Part shown: positions 39,927 through 47,418 of the stretch, piece after piece | How the letters are laid out: each line of letters starts with the position of its first letter | Numbering within the stretch: the stretch's first letter is position 1 | Origin: JAOADN01 sp049323795 | Lineage (GTDB): Bacteria; Pseudomonadota; Alphaproteobacteria; Rhodobacterales; Rhodobacteraceae | Direction: 5' to 3' | Assembly (NCBI GenBank): GCA_049323795.1 | Contig: JBMOOH010000005.1 | Location: 62,001-126,000 of the forward strand | DNA length: 64,000 nucleotides | Notes under the pieces: model-generated | The model's database searches: none | What the model was told of the DNA's origin: nothing | The model's input: the letters and a program-made list of their open reading frames with translations, nothing else | Program-made: the position numbers and the translations under genes

Positions 39927-40700
39927 TCAGCCGATCTTCGGATCGGGGTTCTCGGTGTGGCCGTCCACGGCGATGATCTGGCCCGAGACGTGGCGCGCCG
40001 CGTCCGAGGCCAGAAAGGCCGCCATCTCGGCCACGTCCCACGCCTCGACGAAGGTCCGCATCGAGGTGCCTGCCGCGTAGCCGGCGTAAAGCTGGTCGCG
40101 GGTCATGCCCTTCAGCGCCGCCTCGCGCTCCATCACGCGCTCCATCCGGGGGCCCTCGACCGAACCGGGGCAGATCGAGTTGGCGCGGATCCCGAAGGGG
40201 CCGAGTTCCATGGCGAGCGTCTTCATCAGCCCGTTGATCGCCCATTTCGCCGCCGCATAGGGCGCGCGGTTGGGAAAGCCGTACAAGCCCGCGGTCGACG
40301 AGGTGAGGATGATGGCGCCGCTCCTCGCCGCCTTCATCAGGGGCACCGCGCCGCGGGCAAAGAGGAACGCGCCGTCGAGGTTCACCGACACGCAGCGCCG
40401 CCAGCCGTCGAGCGGCTGCGCCTCGACCGGGGCGGTCGGGCCGGCGATTCCGGCATTGGCGCAGAGCACGTCGAGCCCGCCCCAGTCGGCGCCGAGCCGC
40501 GCGAAGAGGTCCGCCACGGCCGCCTCGTCGGCCACGTCCAGCACATCGCGCCGCCAGTCCCGGGGGCAGGACGCGACCGCCTCCGCATCGGCGTCCGCGA
40601 TCCAGACCCGGTAGCCGCGCCCCGCGAAGCAGTCGGCCATCGCACGTCCGATGCCCGCGCCGCCGGCGGTGACGAGGACGCGCCGCGCCGCGCCGGTCAT
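39927..40700 (-). CDS. short-chain dehydrogenase/reductase
   Basis: This 257-residue oxidoreductase has the SDR pattern: VTAGGAGIGRAMA (NAD(P) loop), ANAGIAG, SSTAG with Ser, and the catalytic Y-x-x-x-K in YAAAKWAING, then NSICPGSVEGPRM and VSGQIIAVDG. The ATG at 40700 overlaps the AcuI stop (ATGA). Substrate unknown; with AcuI it may process a small organic acid, alcohol or CoA derivative. Confidence 0.92.
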   Translation of the reverse strand: MTGAARRVLVTAGGAGIGRAMADCFAGRGYRVWIADADAEAVASCPRDWRRDVLDVADEAAVADLFARLGADWGGLDVLCANAGIAGPTAPVEAQPLDGWRRCVSVNLDGAFLFARGAVPLMKAARSGAIILTSSTAGLYGFPNRAPYAAAKWAINGLMKTLAMELGPFGIRANSICPGSVEGPRMERVMEREAALKGMTRDQLYAGYAAGTSMRTFVEAWDVAEMAAFLASDAARHVSGQIIAVDGHTENPDPKIG

Positions 40701-41683
40701 GCGTTCACGTCCACGACGACGCGGCCCTGCACTTCCCCCTTCAGGATCGCCGCGCCGAGCGCCGGAAGATCGGCGAGCGTGGCGGTGCGGATCATCGTGC
40801 CGAGCCGGTCCATCGGCAGATCGGTCACGATCCGCCCCCAGGCCCGCATCCGCTGGTCGCGGGGGCGCATCACGCTGTCGATGCCGAGCAGGCTGACGCC
40901 CCGGATGATGAACGGAAGGACAGTGGTGGGCAGCGACGAGCCGCCGGCAAGACCGACGGCCGCGACGGCGCCATCGTATCTCATCTGCGCCAGAACCCGC
41001 GCCAGCATCGGCCCGCCCACGGTGTCGATGGCCCCGGCCCAGGTCTCGGATTCGAGCGGGCGCGACGGGGCGTCCGCGATCCCGGCGCGCGGGACGATCC
41101 GCGAGGCGCCGAGCCCCTGCAGGTAGTCCTCGGCCCCCGCCCGTCCGGTGACCGCCGCGACCCGGTAGCCGAGCCGGGCAAGAACGGCGACCGCCACCGA
41201 ACCGACGCCGCCCGAGGCGCCGGTGACGATCACCTCGCCGCTGTCCGGGGCGATGCCGCGCTGCTCGATGGCGATCACGGCGAGCATCGCCGTCAGTCCC
41301 GCCGTGCCCACCGCCATGGCCGTGCGCGTCGTCAGCCCGGCCGGCAGCGGGACCAGCCAGTCGCCCCTGACCCGCGCCGTCTGCGCGTAGCCGCCCCAGC
41401 GCAGCTCGCCCACCCGCCATCCGGTCAGGATCACCGGGTCGCCCGCCCGGTAGCGCGGGTCGGTGCTCTCGGTCACGGTGCCGGCGAAGTCGATCCCGGG
41501 AACATGGGGCCAGGACTTCACCAGACCGGCGCCCGAGCCCAGGCACAGTCCGTCCTTGTAGTTCAGCGTCGAGAACTCGACGGCGACCGTCACGTCGCCG
41601 TCCGGCAGACGCTCCTCCGCGACGTCCTGCACCGCGGCCCGCGTGCTGCCGTCCGCGGCCTTCTCGACCACCAGCGCCCTCAT
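40697..41683 (-). CDS. acuI: acrylyl-CoA reductase, AcuI/YhdH family
   Basis: This 328-residue medium-chain dehydrogenase reduces acryloyl-CoA to propionyl-CoA with NADPH. Typical sequence: FSTLNYKDGLCL, PHVPGIDFAGTV, VGTAGLTAMLAV, VTGASGGVGSVAV, and VGLAGGSSLPTTVLPFIIRGVSLLGIDS near the C-terminus. In Rhodobacter acuI works in DMSP/acrylate and 3-hydroxypropionate use. The ATG at 41683 has GGGGGAGGCGGAC. It is coupled to the SDR; no acuR or dddL is seen here. Confidence 0.93.
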   Translation of the reverse strand: MRALVVEKAADGSTRAAVQDVAEERLPDGDVTVAVEFSTLNYKDGLCLGSGAGLVKSWPHVPGIDFAGTVTESTDPRYRAGDPVILTGWRVGELRWGGYAQTARVRGDWLVPLPAGLTTRTAMAVGTAGLTAMLAVIAIEQRGIAPDSGEVIVTGASGGVGSVAVAVLARLGYRVAAVTGRAGAEDYLQGLGASRIVPRAGIADAPSRPLESETWAGAIDTVGGPMLARVLAQMRYDGAVAAVGLAGGSSLPTTVLPFIIRGVSLLGIDSVMRPRDQRMRAWGRIVTDLPMDRLGTMIRTATLADLPALGAAILKGEVQGRVVVDVNA

Positions 41684-41753
41684 GTCCGCCTCCCCCGGTT
41701 TCCGCCGGATGAGGCACGGGCGCGGCCGCGCGGTCAAGCCTGCTCCATGCGGT

Positions 41754-42536
41754 TCAGGCGGGCTTGCGCGCCCGGATGTGGTGCGGGCAGTGCTCGCCCG
41801 TGTCGAGCACGACGACCATCGCGCGCCACGTCCGGATCTGCCGTGCGAGCGCCTCCTCGCCCAGTGCCTCGGCGAAGCGGCGCCCCTCGGGCCCTTCGAG
41901 CCGCGCCAGTTCCCGCCGCGCCTCCTCGCGGTACCAGCCGTTGCGGTTCGTCAGGCGGATCCCGACGAAGCCCGCGGCCGCGAGCGCCGCCGCGTAGCGG
42001 CCCGGGCTGGCCATTCCGAAGTCGAGATCCTCGGCCGCGATGTAGGCCGCCATCGCGGGCGACGGGGGGCCGTCCTGTGCGATCAGCCAGTCCGAGGCGG
42101 CGAACCATCCGCCGGGGCGCAGGACACGGAAGACCTCGGCCGACAGCGCCTCCTTGTCCGGAATATGGACGATCGAGTCCTTCGAGAACACCAGATCGAA
42201 CCGCGCCGCGGCGAACGGCAGGGGTCCGGGCCGGACCTGCCGTATCGCCACCCGGCCGGCCAGACCCGCCCGCGCCGCGCGCGCCCGCGCGGCCCTGCAG
42301 ACGACCGGCTCGACGTCGATCCCCGTCACCCGCCCCGCGCCGTGGTCGCGCACGAGCGACAGCGTGATCCCGCCGGTTCCCGAGCCGATGTCGAGAACCT
42401 CGGCCCCGGCAAGGTCGAGCCCGTCGAGGACCCGGGCCACCTCGGCGGCCCCGCCCGGAGACAGGTACCCCTCGCCCCAGAGGTGTTCGAGAAAGCCGAT
42501 CGCGGCCTCGTCATAGTGCAGCGGCAGGTCCGGCAT
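41754..42536 (-). CDS. class I SAM-dependent methyltransferase
   Basis: This 260-residue cytoplasmic protein has a Rossmann SAM-binding motif (VLDIGSGTGGITLSLV), GIDVEP, FDLVFSKDSIVHIPDKEALSAEVFRVLRPGGW and an SDWL segment. The arrangement resembles phosphoethanolamine/sarcosine-type methyltransferases. Substrate unknown. It is 70 bases upstream of acuI on the same strand. No operon-defining feature is present. Confidence 0.85.
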   Translation of the reverse strand: MPDLPLHYDEAAIGFLEHLWGEGYLSPGGAAEVARVLDGLDLAGAEVLDIGSGTGGITLSLVRDHGAGRVTGIDVEPVVCRAARARAARAGLAGRVAIRQVRPGPLPFAAARFDLVFSKDSIVHIPDKEALSAEVFRVLRPGGWFAASDWLIAQDGPPSPAMAAYIAAEDLDFGMASPGRYAAALAAAGFVGIRLTNRNGWYREEARRELARLEGPEGRRFAEALGEEALARQIRTWRAMVVVLDTGEHCPHHIRARKPA

Positions 42537-42592
42537 GCAGAGGGTCTCCGTTCGAGGCTGAAAACCGGGGCGGGCGCCGCCGGGGTAGTGTC

Positions 42593-42621
42593 TTGCCGAA
42601 CCGGCCGCGGAATCCTACGCT
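42593..42621 (+). promoter_or_regulatory. sigma-70-like promoter of the binding protein gene
   Basis: TTGCCG (42593-42598), 17 bases, TACGCT (42616-42621). It places the transcription start about 28 bases before the ATG at 42656. Confidence 0.6.
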
Positions 42622-42655
42622 GGCGTCCGGCAACCCTCAATTCGAAAGGACGACG

Positions 42656-43705
42656 ATGAAACTTAAGGCCCTTCTCCTCGCGGCAGTCGCGGCGACTGCC
42701 GTCGTGGCGCCTGTGCGCGCGCAGGATCCCGAATTCATGGTGTTCGACTGGGCCGGGTTCGAGATCGACGGGCTGCTCACCGGCTATGTCGAGAAATACG
42801 GAACCAAGCCCACCTACACCTTCTTCGGCGACGATGACGAGGCCTTCCAGAAGGTCGCCTCGGGCTTCAGGACGGATGTCGTGCATCCCTGCGTGGCCAG
42901 CCTGCCCCGCTACAAGGCCGCCGGTCTGATCGAGACCTGGGACACGTCGAGGATCCCGGCCTTCGGGGACATCGACCCGAGCTTCGTCAGCAACCCCGCA
43001 GTCAAGGACGATCAGGGCGTCTGGTTCATCCCGACCGACTGGGGCACCACCGCCATCGCCTATAACAAGGACAAGGTGCCGGCCGAGGACGTGGCCTCGC
43101 TTTCGGTCTTCACCAATCCGAAATACGCCGGCCGGATCTCGCTGCCCGACAACAACGACGACGTCTGGGCGCTGGCCTTCCTCGCCACGGGCGTCACGGA
43201 CTGGACCCAGGCAACCGACGCGCAGTTCGCGGCGGCCGCCGACTGGCTGCGCAAGGCCCATGCCAACGTGCGCGCCTACTGGGTCGATCCGGGCGAACTG
43301 GCCCAGCTCATGGCATCGGGCGAGGTTCTGGTATCCTGGTCCTGGCCCGACCCGGTCACGCTTCTGAAGCAGCAGAACTTCCCGGTCGGCTATACCCGCG
43401 ACGTGAAGGAAGGCTCGTCCACCTGGTACTGCGGGATGGTCAACATCAAGAACCAGCCGGGCGTCGAGGACAAGGCCTACGACTTCATCAACTCCTGGCT
43501 CCGCCCCGAATCCGGACCGGCGCTGTTCGAGGCGATCGGCTATGCGCATTCGACGAAGAAGGGCCGCGAGGCCGTGGGACTCGACAAGCTGGCCGCGGCC
43601 GGGCTGGGCGAGACGACGACACCGGTCCTGTTCCAGAGCCCGGTGACGCAGGAAATGCGCGACAAGATGCTGGCCGAATTCGAGAAGATCAAGGCGGGCT
43701 TCTGA
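42656..43705 (+). CDS. extracellular solute-binding protein (spermidine/putrescine PotD type)
   Basis: This 349-residue periplasmic protein has a signal peptide (MKLKALLLAAVAATAVVAPVRAQ). It belongs to the polyamine-type binding proteins: EFMVFDWAGFEIDGLL, RTDVVHPCVASLPRYKAAGLIE, WFIPTDWGTTAIAYNKDKV and NIKNQPGVEDKAYDFINSWL. The substrate is likely a polyamine or small organic cation. No permease or ATPase gene is adjacent, so partner genes lie elsewhere. GAAAGGACGACG precedes the ATG. A terminator follows at 43731-43760. Confidence 0.88.
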   Translation: MKLKALLLAAVAATAVVAPVRAQDPEFMVFDWAGFEIDGLLTGYVEKYGTKPTYTFFGDDDEAFQKVASGFRTDVVHPCVASLPRYKAAGLIETWDTSRIPAFGDIDPSFVSNPAVKDDQGVWFIPTDWGTTAIAYNKDKVPAEDVASLSVFTNPKYAGRISLPDNNDDVWALAFLATGVTDWTQATDAQFAAAADWLRKAHANVRAYWVDPGELAQLMASGEVLVSWSWPDPVTLLKQQNFPVGYTRDVKEGSSTWYCGMVNIKNQPGVEDKAYDFINSWLRPESGPALFEAIGYAHSTKKGREAVGLDKLAAAGLGETTTPVLFQSPVTQEMRDKMLAEFEKIKAGF

Positions 43706-43730
43706 CCCGCCCGACCGGCGGACCGCCGAA

Positions 43731-43760
43731 GGGGGGCCTCCGGGCCCCCCTGTTCGTTTT
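43731..43760 (+). terminator. rho-independent terminator
   Basis: GGGGGGCC (43731-43738), loop TCCG, GGCCCCCC (43743-43750), then TGTTCGTTTT. It ends the binding-protein message. CCCCCCTGTTCGTT recurs just downstream. Confidence 0.85.
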
Positions 43761-43827
43761 GCGGCCCCCCCCTGTTCGTTCGTTTGCGGGCCGCCCCGGC
43801 GGCCGCGGCGCCGGTCTCCGCAGGCGA

Positions 43828-43856
43828 TTGCGCCGGCGGACGGCCCGTCCTATATT
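43828..43856 (+). promoter_or_regulatory. ssrA promoter
   Basis: TTGCGC (43828-43833), a 17-base spacer and TATATT (43851-43856) in an AT-rich patch form a strong sigma-70-type promoter just before the tmRNA. Confidence 0.75.
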
Positions 43857-43862
43857 GAAAGT

Positions 43863-44200
43863 GTCGGGGGTGACCCGGACTATGGACATAAACGCGCCCG
43901 TAATAAGCGGATCGGACCCGGGGGCGGTACCCGGCGGCTCCACCAGACACCCGGCGTTGGCGGGACAGGGGGCCGAAACAGGATCGACGAACGGGTAAAG
44001 GGGTCAGCTTTGTCCCGGTGAGCTACCACCGTTATCGGTGCAAATCGCATAGTTGCCAACGACAACCGTGCTCCGGTGGCCCTGGCTGCGTAAGCAGTTC
44101 GGGTGACCGAAACCTGAAGCCCTTGGGCCTAGCAGTTCAAGGCGGGGTCCGCAGGTACCTGGCAACAGAAACCTGCACCTCTTCCCCGCGCTGTCCCTGC
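43863..44200 (+). ncRNA. ssrA: two-piece (permuted) tmRNA
   Basis: tmRNA frees stalled ribosomes and tags the unfinished protein for ClpXP. The gene is circularly permuted as in alphaproteobacteria. The acceptor piece comes first and ends CGGCTCC-ACCA (43935-43945); a short spacer is removed; the coding piece starts GGGGCCG-AAACAGG (43969). Those seven bases pair with CGGCTCC. ACGGG (43991-43995) pairs with CCCGT (43897-43901). The tag reading frame 44055-44093 encodes ANDNRAPVALAA and a stop, the alphaproteobacterial tag. The T-arm stem CCGGG/CCCGG has loop GGCGGTA, not TTCRANY. The exact outer ends are uncertain by tens of bases. Confidence 0.93.
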
Positions 44201-44218
44201 CGGTCTTCTGATTCATGC

Positions 44219-44244
44219 CCGCCCGTTGCCGTCCTGCCGGGCGG
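44219..44244 (+). terminator. possible terminator after ssrA
   Basis: CCGCCCG, 12-base loop, CGGGCGG. No T tract follows, so termination is not certain. Confidence 0.35.
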
Positions 44245-44403
44245 CCTTGGCCGTTGCGCGGCAGCGGTGGGGCTGCGACAGTCCGCCCCGGGAAGGGGGG
44301 CCGCGCGCATGATCCACCGCATCCGATCGTCCGCTACCGCGGCGCCCCGGCGCAGGGTTCCCGCCCCGCCCGCCGCTGCCGGACCCCTCGCCGGACCGTC
44401 CCC

Positions 44404-45063
44404 ATGAGCTTCGCCCGCGGCCTCGTCCTCGCGGCGGCGCTGGCGCTGGTCCCGCAGGCCTCGCGGGCCTGCGAGGTCGCGCTCCTCCTCGCCATCGACG
44501 TGTCGGGATCGGTGGACCCGGTGGAATACGGCTTCCAGACCGGCGGGCTTGCCGAGGCCCTCGGCGATCCGGCGGTCGCCGAGGCGCTGGTGGCCGCCGA
44601 GGCGGCGGTCGCGGTCGTCGAGTGGTCGGGCGCGGGCCAGCAGCGCGTCGTCCTGCCCTGGGCGAGAATGCGCGATCCGGGGCAGGTCGCGCTTCTTCGC
44701 GCGCAGGTCGGCGGGCTGGTGCGGTCCTGGGACGGGTCGGACACGGCCGTGGGCGAGGCGATCGCCTTCGCGGCGCAGCAATTCGCCCGGGTCGCCGACT
44801 GCGGCCGGCGCGTGATCGACATCTCGGGCGACGGCGACCAGAACGCGGGCACGCCGCTCGCCCCGGCCCGCTCCGCCGCCCTCGCCGCGGGCATCGAGAT
44901 CAACGCCGTGGCGATCGAAGGCATCGGACTGGCGGTGACCGAATTCTATCGCCGCCGCGTGATCTCGCCCAAGGGGTTCGTGCTGACCGCGCGCGGGCAC
45001 ACCGACTACCCCCGCGCCATCCGCGCCAAGATCCTGCGCGAGGTCGAGCGGCCCGCGATGTGA
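44404..45063 (+). CDS. DUF1194 protein, von Willebrand A-like, exported
   Basis: This 219-residue protein has a signal peptide (RGLVLAAALALVPQASRA) and a DUF1194 VWA-like domain with the MIDAS D-x-S-x-S (LLAIDVSGSVDP), then SWDGSDTAVGEAIAFA and VIDISGDGDQNAG. It may bind partner proteins through a metal. Role unknown; common in Rhodobacterales. The ATG at 44404 opens the signal peptide. Confidence 0.88.
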   Translation: MSFARGLVLAAALALVPQASRACEVALLLAIDVSGSVDPVEYGFQTGGLAEALGDPAVAEALVAAEAAVAVVEWSGAGQQRVVLPWARMRDPGQVALLRAQVGGLVRSWDGSDTAVGEAIAFAAQQFARVADCGRRVIDISGDGDQNAGTPLAPARSAALAAGIEINAVAIEGIGLAVTEFYRRRVISPKGFVLTARGHTDYPRAIRAKILREVERPAM

Positions 45064-45117
45064 CCGCCGCTTGACGCATCAACTGCATTCGGCTTCTGTC
45101 GCTTGCAGGGGCAAAGC

Positions 45118-45531
45118 GTGCCGCCCCGCGAGGTTCCGGCCCAAGCGCCCGCATCCCTGACAGTCGACGCGGATGCATCCATGCCCGGCTTCCGGTCCAT
45201 ATCAGCCGCCCGGCCTGCCCGACTGGTCGGCCTGCCCGACGCGCCCGCGATCCGCGACGTCCGCCGCGGCGGGGACTTCGGCCCGGAAAGCGAGGCGCTC
45301 GACCGCGCCGCCGCCGTTATCCGCACCGCCCACCCCGACCGCCACGGCCTTGCCCGGCAGGCGGCGGGGCTTCTGGCCGTGTCGGCCGGCCTCTCGCGCC
45401 AGTACAGCGACGATCTGGAGCAACTCGGGGCGGGACTGCATCTCTGCGACGCACTCTGCCGCTGGGCGCGGGACGGTCATGACGAAGGGCACGACGATGG
45501 GCACGGCTGGCCCGCGGGGCGGCGGCAGTGA
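45118..45531 (+). CDS. ChrB C-terminal-domain protein, shortened
   Basis: This 137-residue protein matches only the C-terminal part of ChrB, a chromate-responsive regulator normally about 300 residues: DAPAIRDVRRGGDFGPESEALDRAAAVIRTAHPDRHGLARQAAGLLAVSAGLSRQYSDDLEQLGAGLHLCDALCRWARDG. The N-terminal DNA-binding half is missing, and no fragment of it is seen upstream. It may be a stand-alone accessory or a relic. GTG at 45118 has AGGGG; ATG at 45181 is the alternative. The stop overlaps the chrA start (GTGA). Confidence 0.7.
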   Translation: MPPREVPAQAPASLTVDADASMPGFRSISAARPARLVGLPDAPAIRDVRRGGDFGPESEALDRAAAVIRTAHPDRHGLARQAAGLLAVSAGLSRQYSDDLEQLGAGLHLCDALCRWARDGHDEGHDDGHGWPAGRRQ

Positions 45532-46784
45532 CGGCCGCCCCGCCGCCGTGGGCCGACCTGTGGGCCGTGTTCGGACGCATCGGCCTTCTGTCCTTCGGCG
45601 GCCCGGCCGCGCAGATCGCCCTCATGCACAAGGTGCTGGTGGACGAACGCAAGTGGCTGGCCGAGCAGGAATACCTGCGCGCCCTGTCGTTCTGCACGCT
45701 CCTGCCCGGGCCCGAGGCGATGCAGCTTGCCACCTACGCGGGATGGAGGCTGAGAGGCATCCCGGGCGGCCTTCTGGCCGGACTGCTCTTCGTCCTTCCG
45801 GGTGCCCTGCTGATCCTCGCTCTGGCGGCGCTCTATGCGCGCGCCGGCAGCGTGCCCCTGGCCGACGCCCTGTTCCTCGGCGTCAAGGCCTGCGTGGTGG
45901 TGATCGTCATCGAGGCACTTCTGCGCGTGTCGAGGCGGGCGCTGACGGACGGCTCCTACTGGGCCATCGCGATCCTTTCCTTCGTCGCCATCTTCGTGTT
46001 CGGGCTGCCGTTCCCCCTCATCATCGCGGCAGCGGCGGGCGCGGGGGCGGTCTTCGCCCCGCGAGCCGGGCCCGCAACCGCTGCGGGCCTGCGGCGCAGC
46101 CGCAATCCGGGTCCGGTCCTGGCCGTCGGTCTGGCGCTCTGGGCGGCTCCGCTGGCCCTGGTCTGGAGCGCGGACAGCGCGTTCCTGCTCGATATCGGCC
46201 TGTTCTTCTCGAAGCTCGCGCTCGTGACCTTCGGCGGCGCCTATGCCGTTCTCGCCTACATGACGCAGGAGGTGGTCCAGACCTACGGCTGGGTCACGAC
46301 CGCGCAGCTCATGGATGCGCTGGGACTGGCCGAAACCACGCCGGGCCCGCTGATCCTCGTCACCGAGTTCGTGGCCTATCTTGCGGGCCACGGACGCGGG
46401 GGCGTGTCGCTCGGGCTGGCCGCGGCGGCGCTGACGCTCTGGGTCACCTTCGTGCCGTCCTTCCTGTGGATCTTCGCCTTCGCCCCCTATGTCGAGTGGA
46501 TCGCGACGCGCCCCCGCCTGGCAGCCGCGCTCAGGGGGATAACCGCCGCGGTTGTGGGCGTCATCGCCAACCTGGCGCTGTGGTTTGCCCTGCATGTCCT
46601 GTTCAGAGAGGTCGCGCCCGACGGACCGCTGGCCCTGCCGCTTCCAGCGGTCGAGAGCTTCGACTGGCGGGCGGCGCTCATCGCGGGTGCCTCCGGCCTC
46701 CTGCTTCTGCGGCTGCACGTCCCGCTTCTCGCGGTGCTCGGCCTCTCGGCCGGGGCGGGTGTCCTGCTCTCCCTGGCCGGGTGA
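45528..46784 (+). CDS. chrA: ChrA chromate efflux transporter
   Basis: This 418-residue membrane protein of the CHR family exports chromate. Two CHR domains are seen: FGRIGLLSFGGPAAQIALMHK with LPGPEAMQLATYAGWR, and FSKLALVTFGGAYAVLAYM with ETTPGPLILVTEFVAY. It is long-chain type, ten or more helices. It starts at GTG overlapping chrB. Chromate specificity is inferred from the neighbour. Confidence 0.93.
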   Translation: MTAAPPPWADLWAVFGRIGLLSFGGPAAQIALMHKVLVDERKWLAEQEYLRALSFCTLLPGPEAMQLATYAGWRLRGIPGGLLAGLLFVLPGALLILALAALYARAGSVPLADALFLGVKACVVVIVIEALLRVSRRALTDGSYWAIAILSFVAIFVFGLPFPLIIAAAAGAGAVFAPRAGPATAAGLRRSRNPGPVLAVGLALWAAPLALVWSADSAFLLDIGLFFSKLALVTFGGAYAVLAYMTQEVVQTYGWVTTAQLMDALGLAETTPGPLILVTEFVAYLAGHGRGGVSLGLAAAALTLWVTFVPSFLWIFAFAPYVEWIATRPRLAAALRGITAAVVGVIANLALWFALHVLFREVAPDGPLALPLPAVESFDWRAALIAGASGLLLLRLHVPLLAVLGLSAGAGVLLSLAG

Positions 46785-46868
46785 GCCGGGCGGGCGGCGG
46801 CCCTCCGGGGCTTCACATCGGGAATGGTGCAACCTATGCTGGTTCTGCCTGTTGCCAGAAAGAACGCC

Positions 46869-47324
46869 ATGACCATGAGCATCGACTACGGCAACCTGAT
46901 GCACCGCGCGATGCGGGGGCTCATCCATGACGTCCTGAAGGGGGTCGAGCTCACGGGCCTGCCAGGACACCACCATTTCTTCATCACCTTCGACACCAGT
47001 CACCCGCAGGCGAAACTGGCCGACTGGCTGCGCGAGCGCTACCCCGAAGAGATGACCGTGGTGATGCAGCACTGGTACGACGACCTGAAGGTCGGGGCCG
47101 ACGGGTTCGACGTGACGCTCAACTTCGGCGACCAGACCGAGCCGCTGCACATCCCCTTCGACGCGATCCGAACCTTTGTCGATCCGTCGGTCGAGTTCGG
47201 GCTGCGGTTCGAGACGCAGGACCGCGACGACGCCGCCGAGTCCGGCGACGAGGACGGGTCCGGCGACGAACCGCCGCCGCGGCCCGACGCCGAGATCGTC
47301 AGCCTCGACAAGTGGCGGAAGTAG
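46869..47324 (+). CDS. sspB: SspB, ClpXP adaptor for ssrA-tagged proteins
   Basis: This 151-residue protein binds the ssrA tag and brings tagged proteins to ClpXP. It has the alphaproteobacterial SspB sequence SIDYGNLMHRAMRGLIHDVL, PGHHHFFITFDTSHP and DWLRERYPEEMTVVMQHWY, then an acidic linker (GDEDGSGDE) and the C-terminal IVSLDKWRK that docks ClpX. A second ATG six bases later is possible. It is 2.7 kb from ssrA. Confidence 0.93.
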   Translation: MTMSIDYGNLMHRAMRGLIHDVLKGVELTGLPGHHHFFITFDTSHPQAKLADWLRERYPEEMTVVMQHWYDDLKVGADGFDVTLNFGDQTEPLHIPFDAIRTFVDPSVEFGLRFETQDRDDAAESGDEDGSGDEPPPRPDAEIVSLDKWRK

Positions 47325-47418
47325 CCCGCCGCCGGGGCCGCCCGCGGCGTTGCCAAGCCCGATCCCGGATCGTAAGAGAGCGCGCAACCAGAGCGGATTG
47401 CGACCGGGAGGAACGACG

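Noticed and set aside
37332..41126. Open frame of about 1260 codons opposite phrB/csd/SDR/acuI
   Set aside because: Antisense shadow; low-complexity composition.
43706..43830. Repeated CCCCCCTGTTCGTT as possible mobile-element end
   Set aside because: No transposase or target duplication; it is part of the terminator and a nearby copy.
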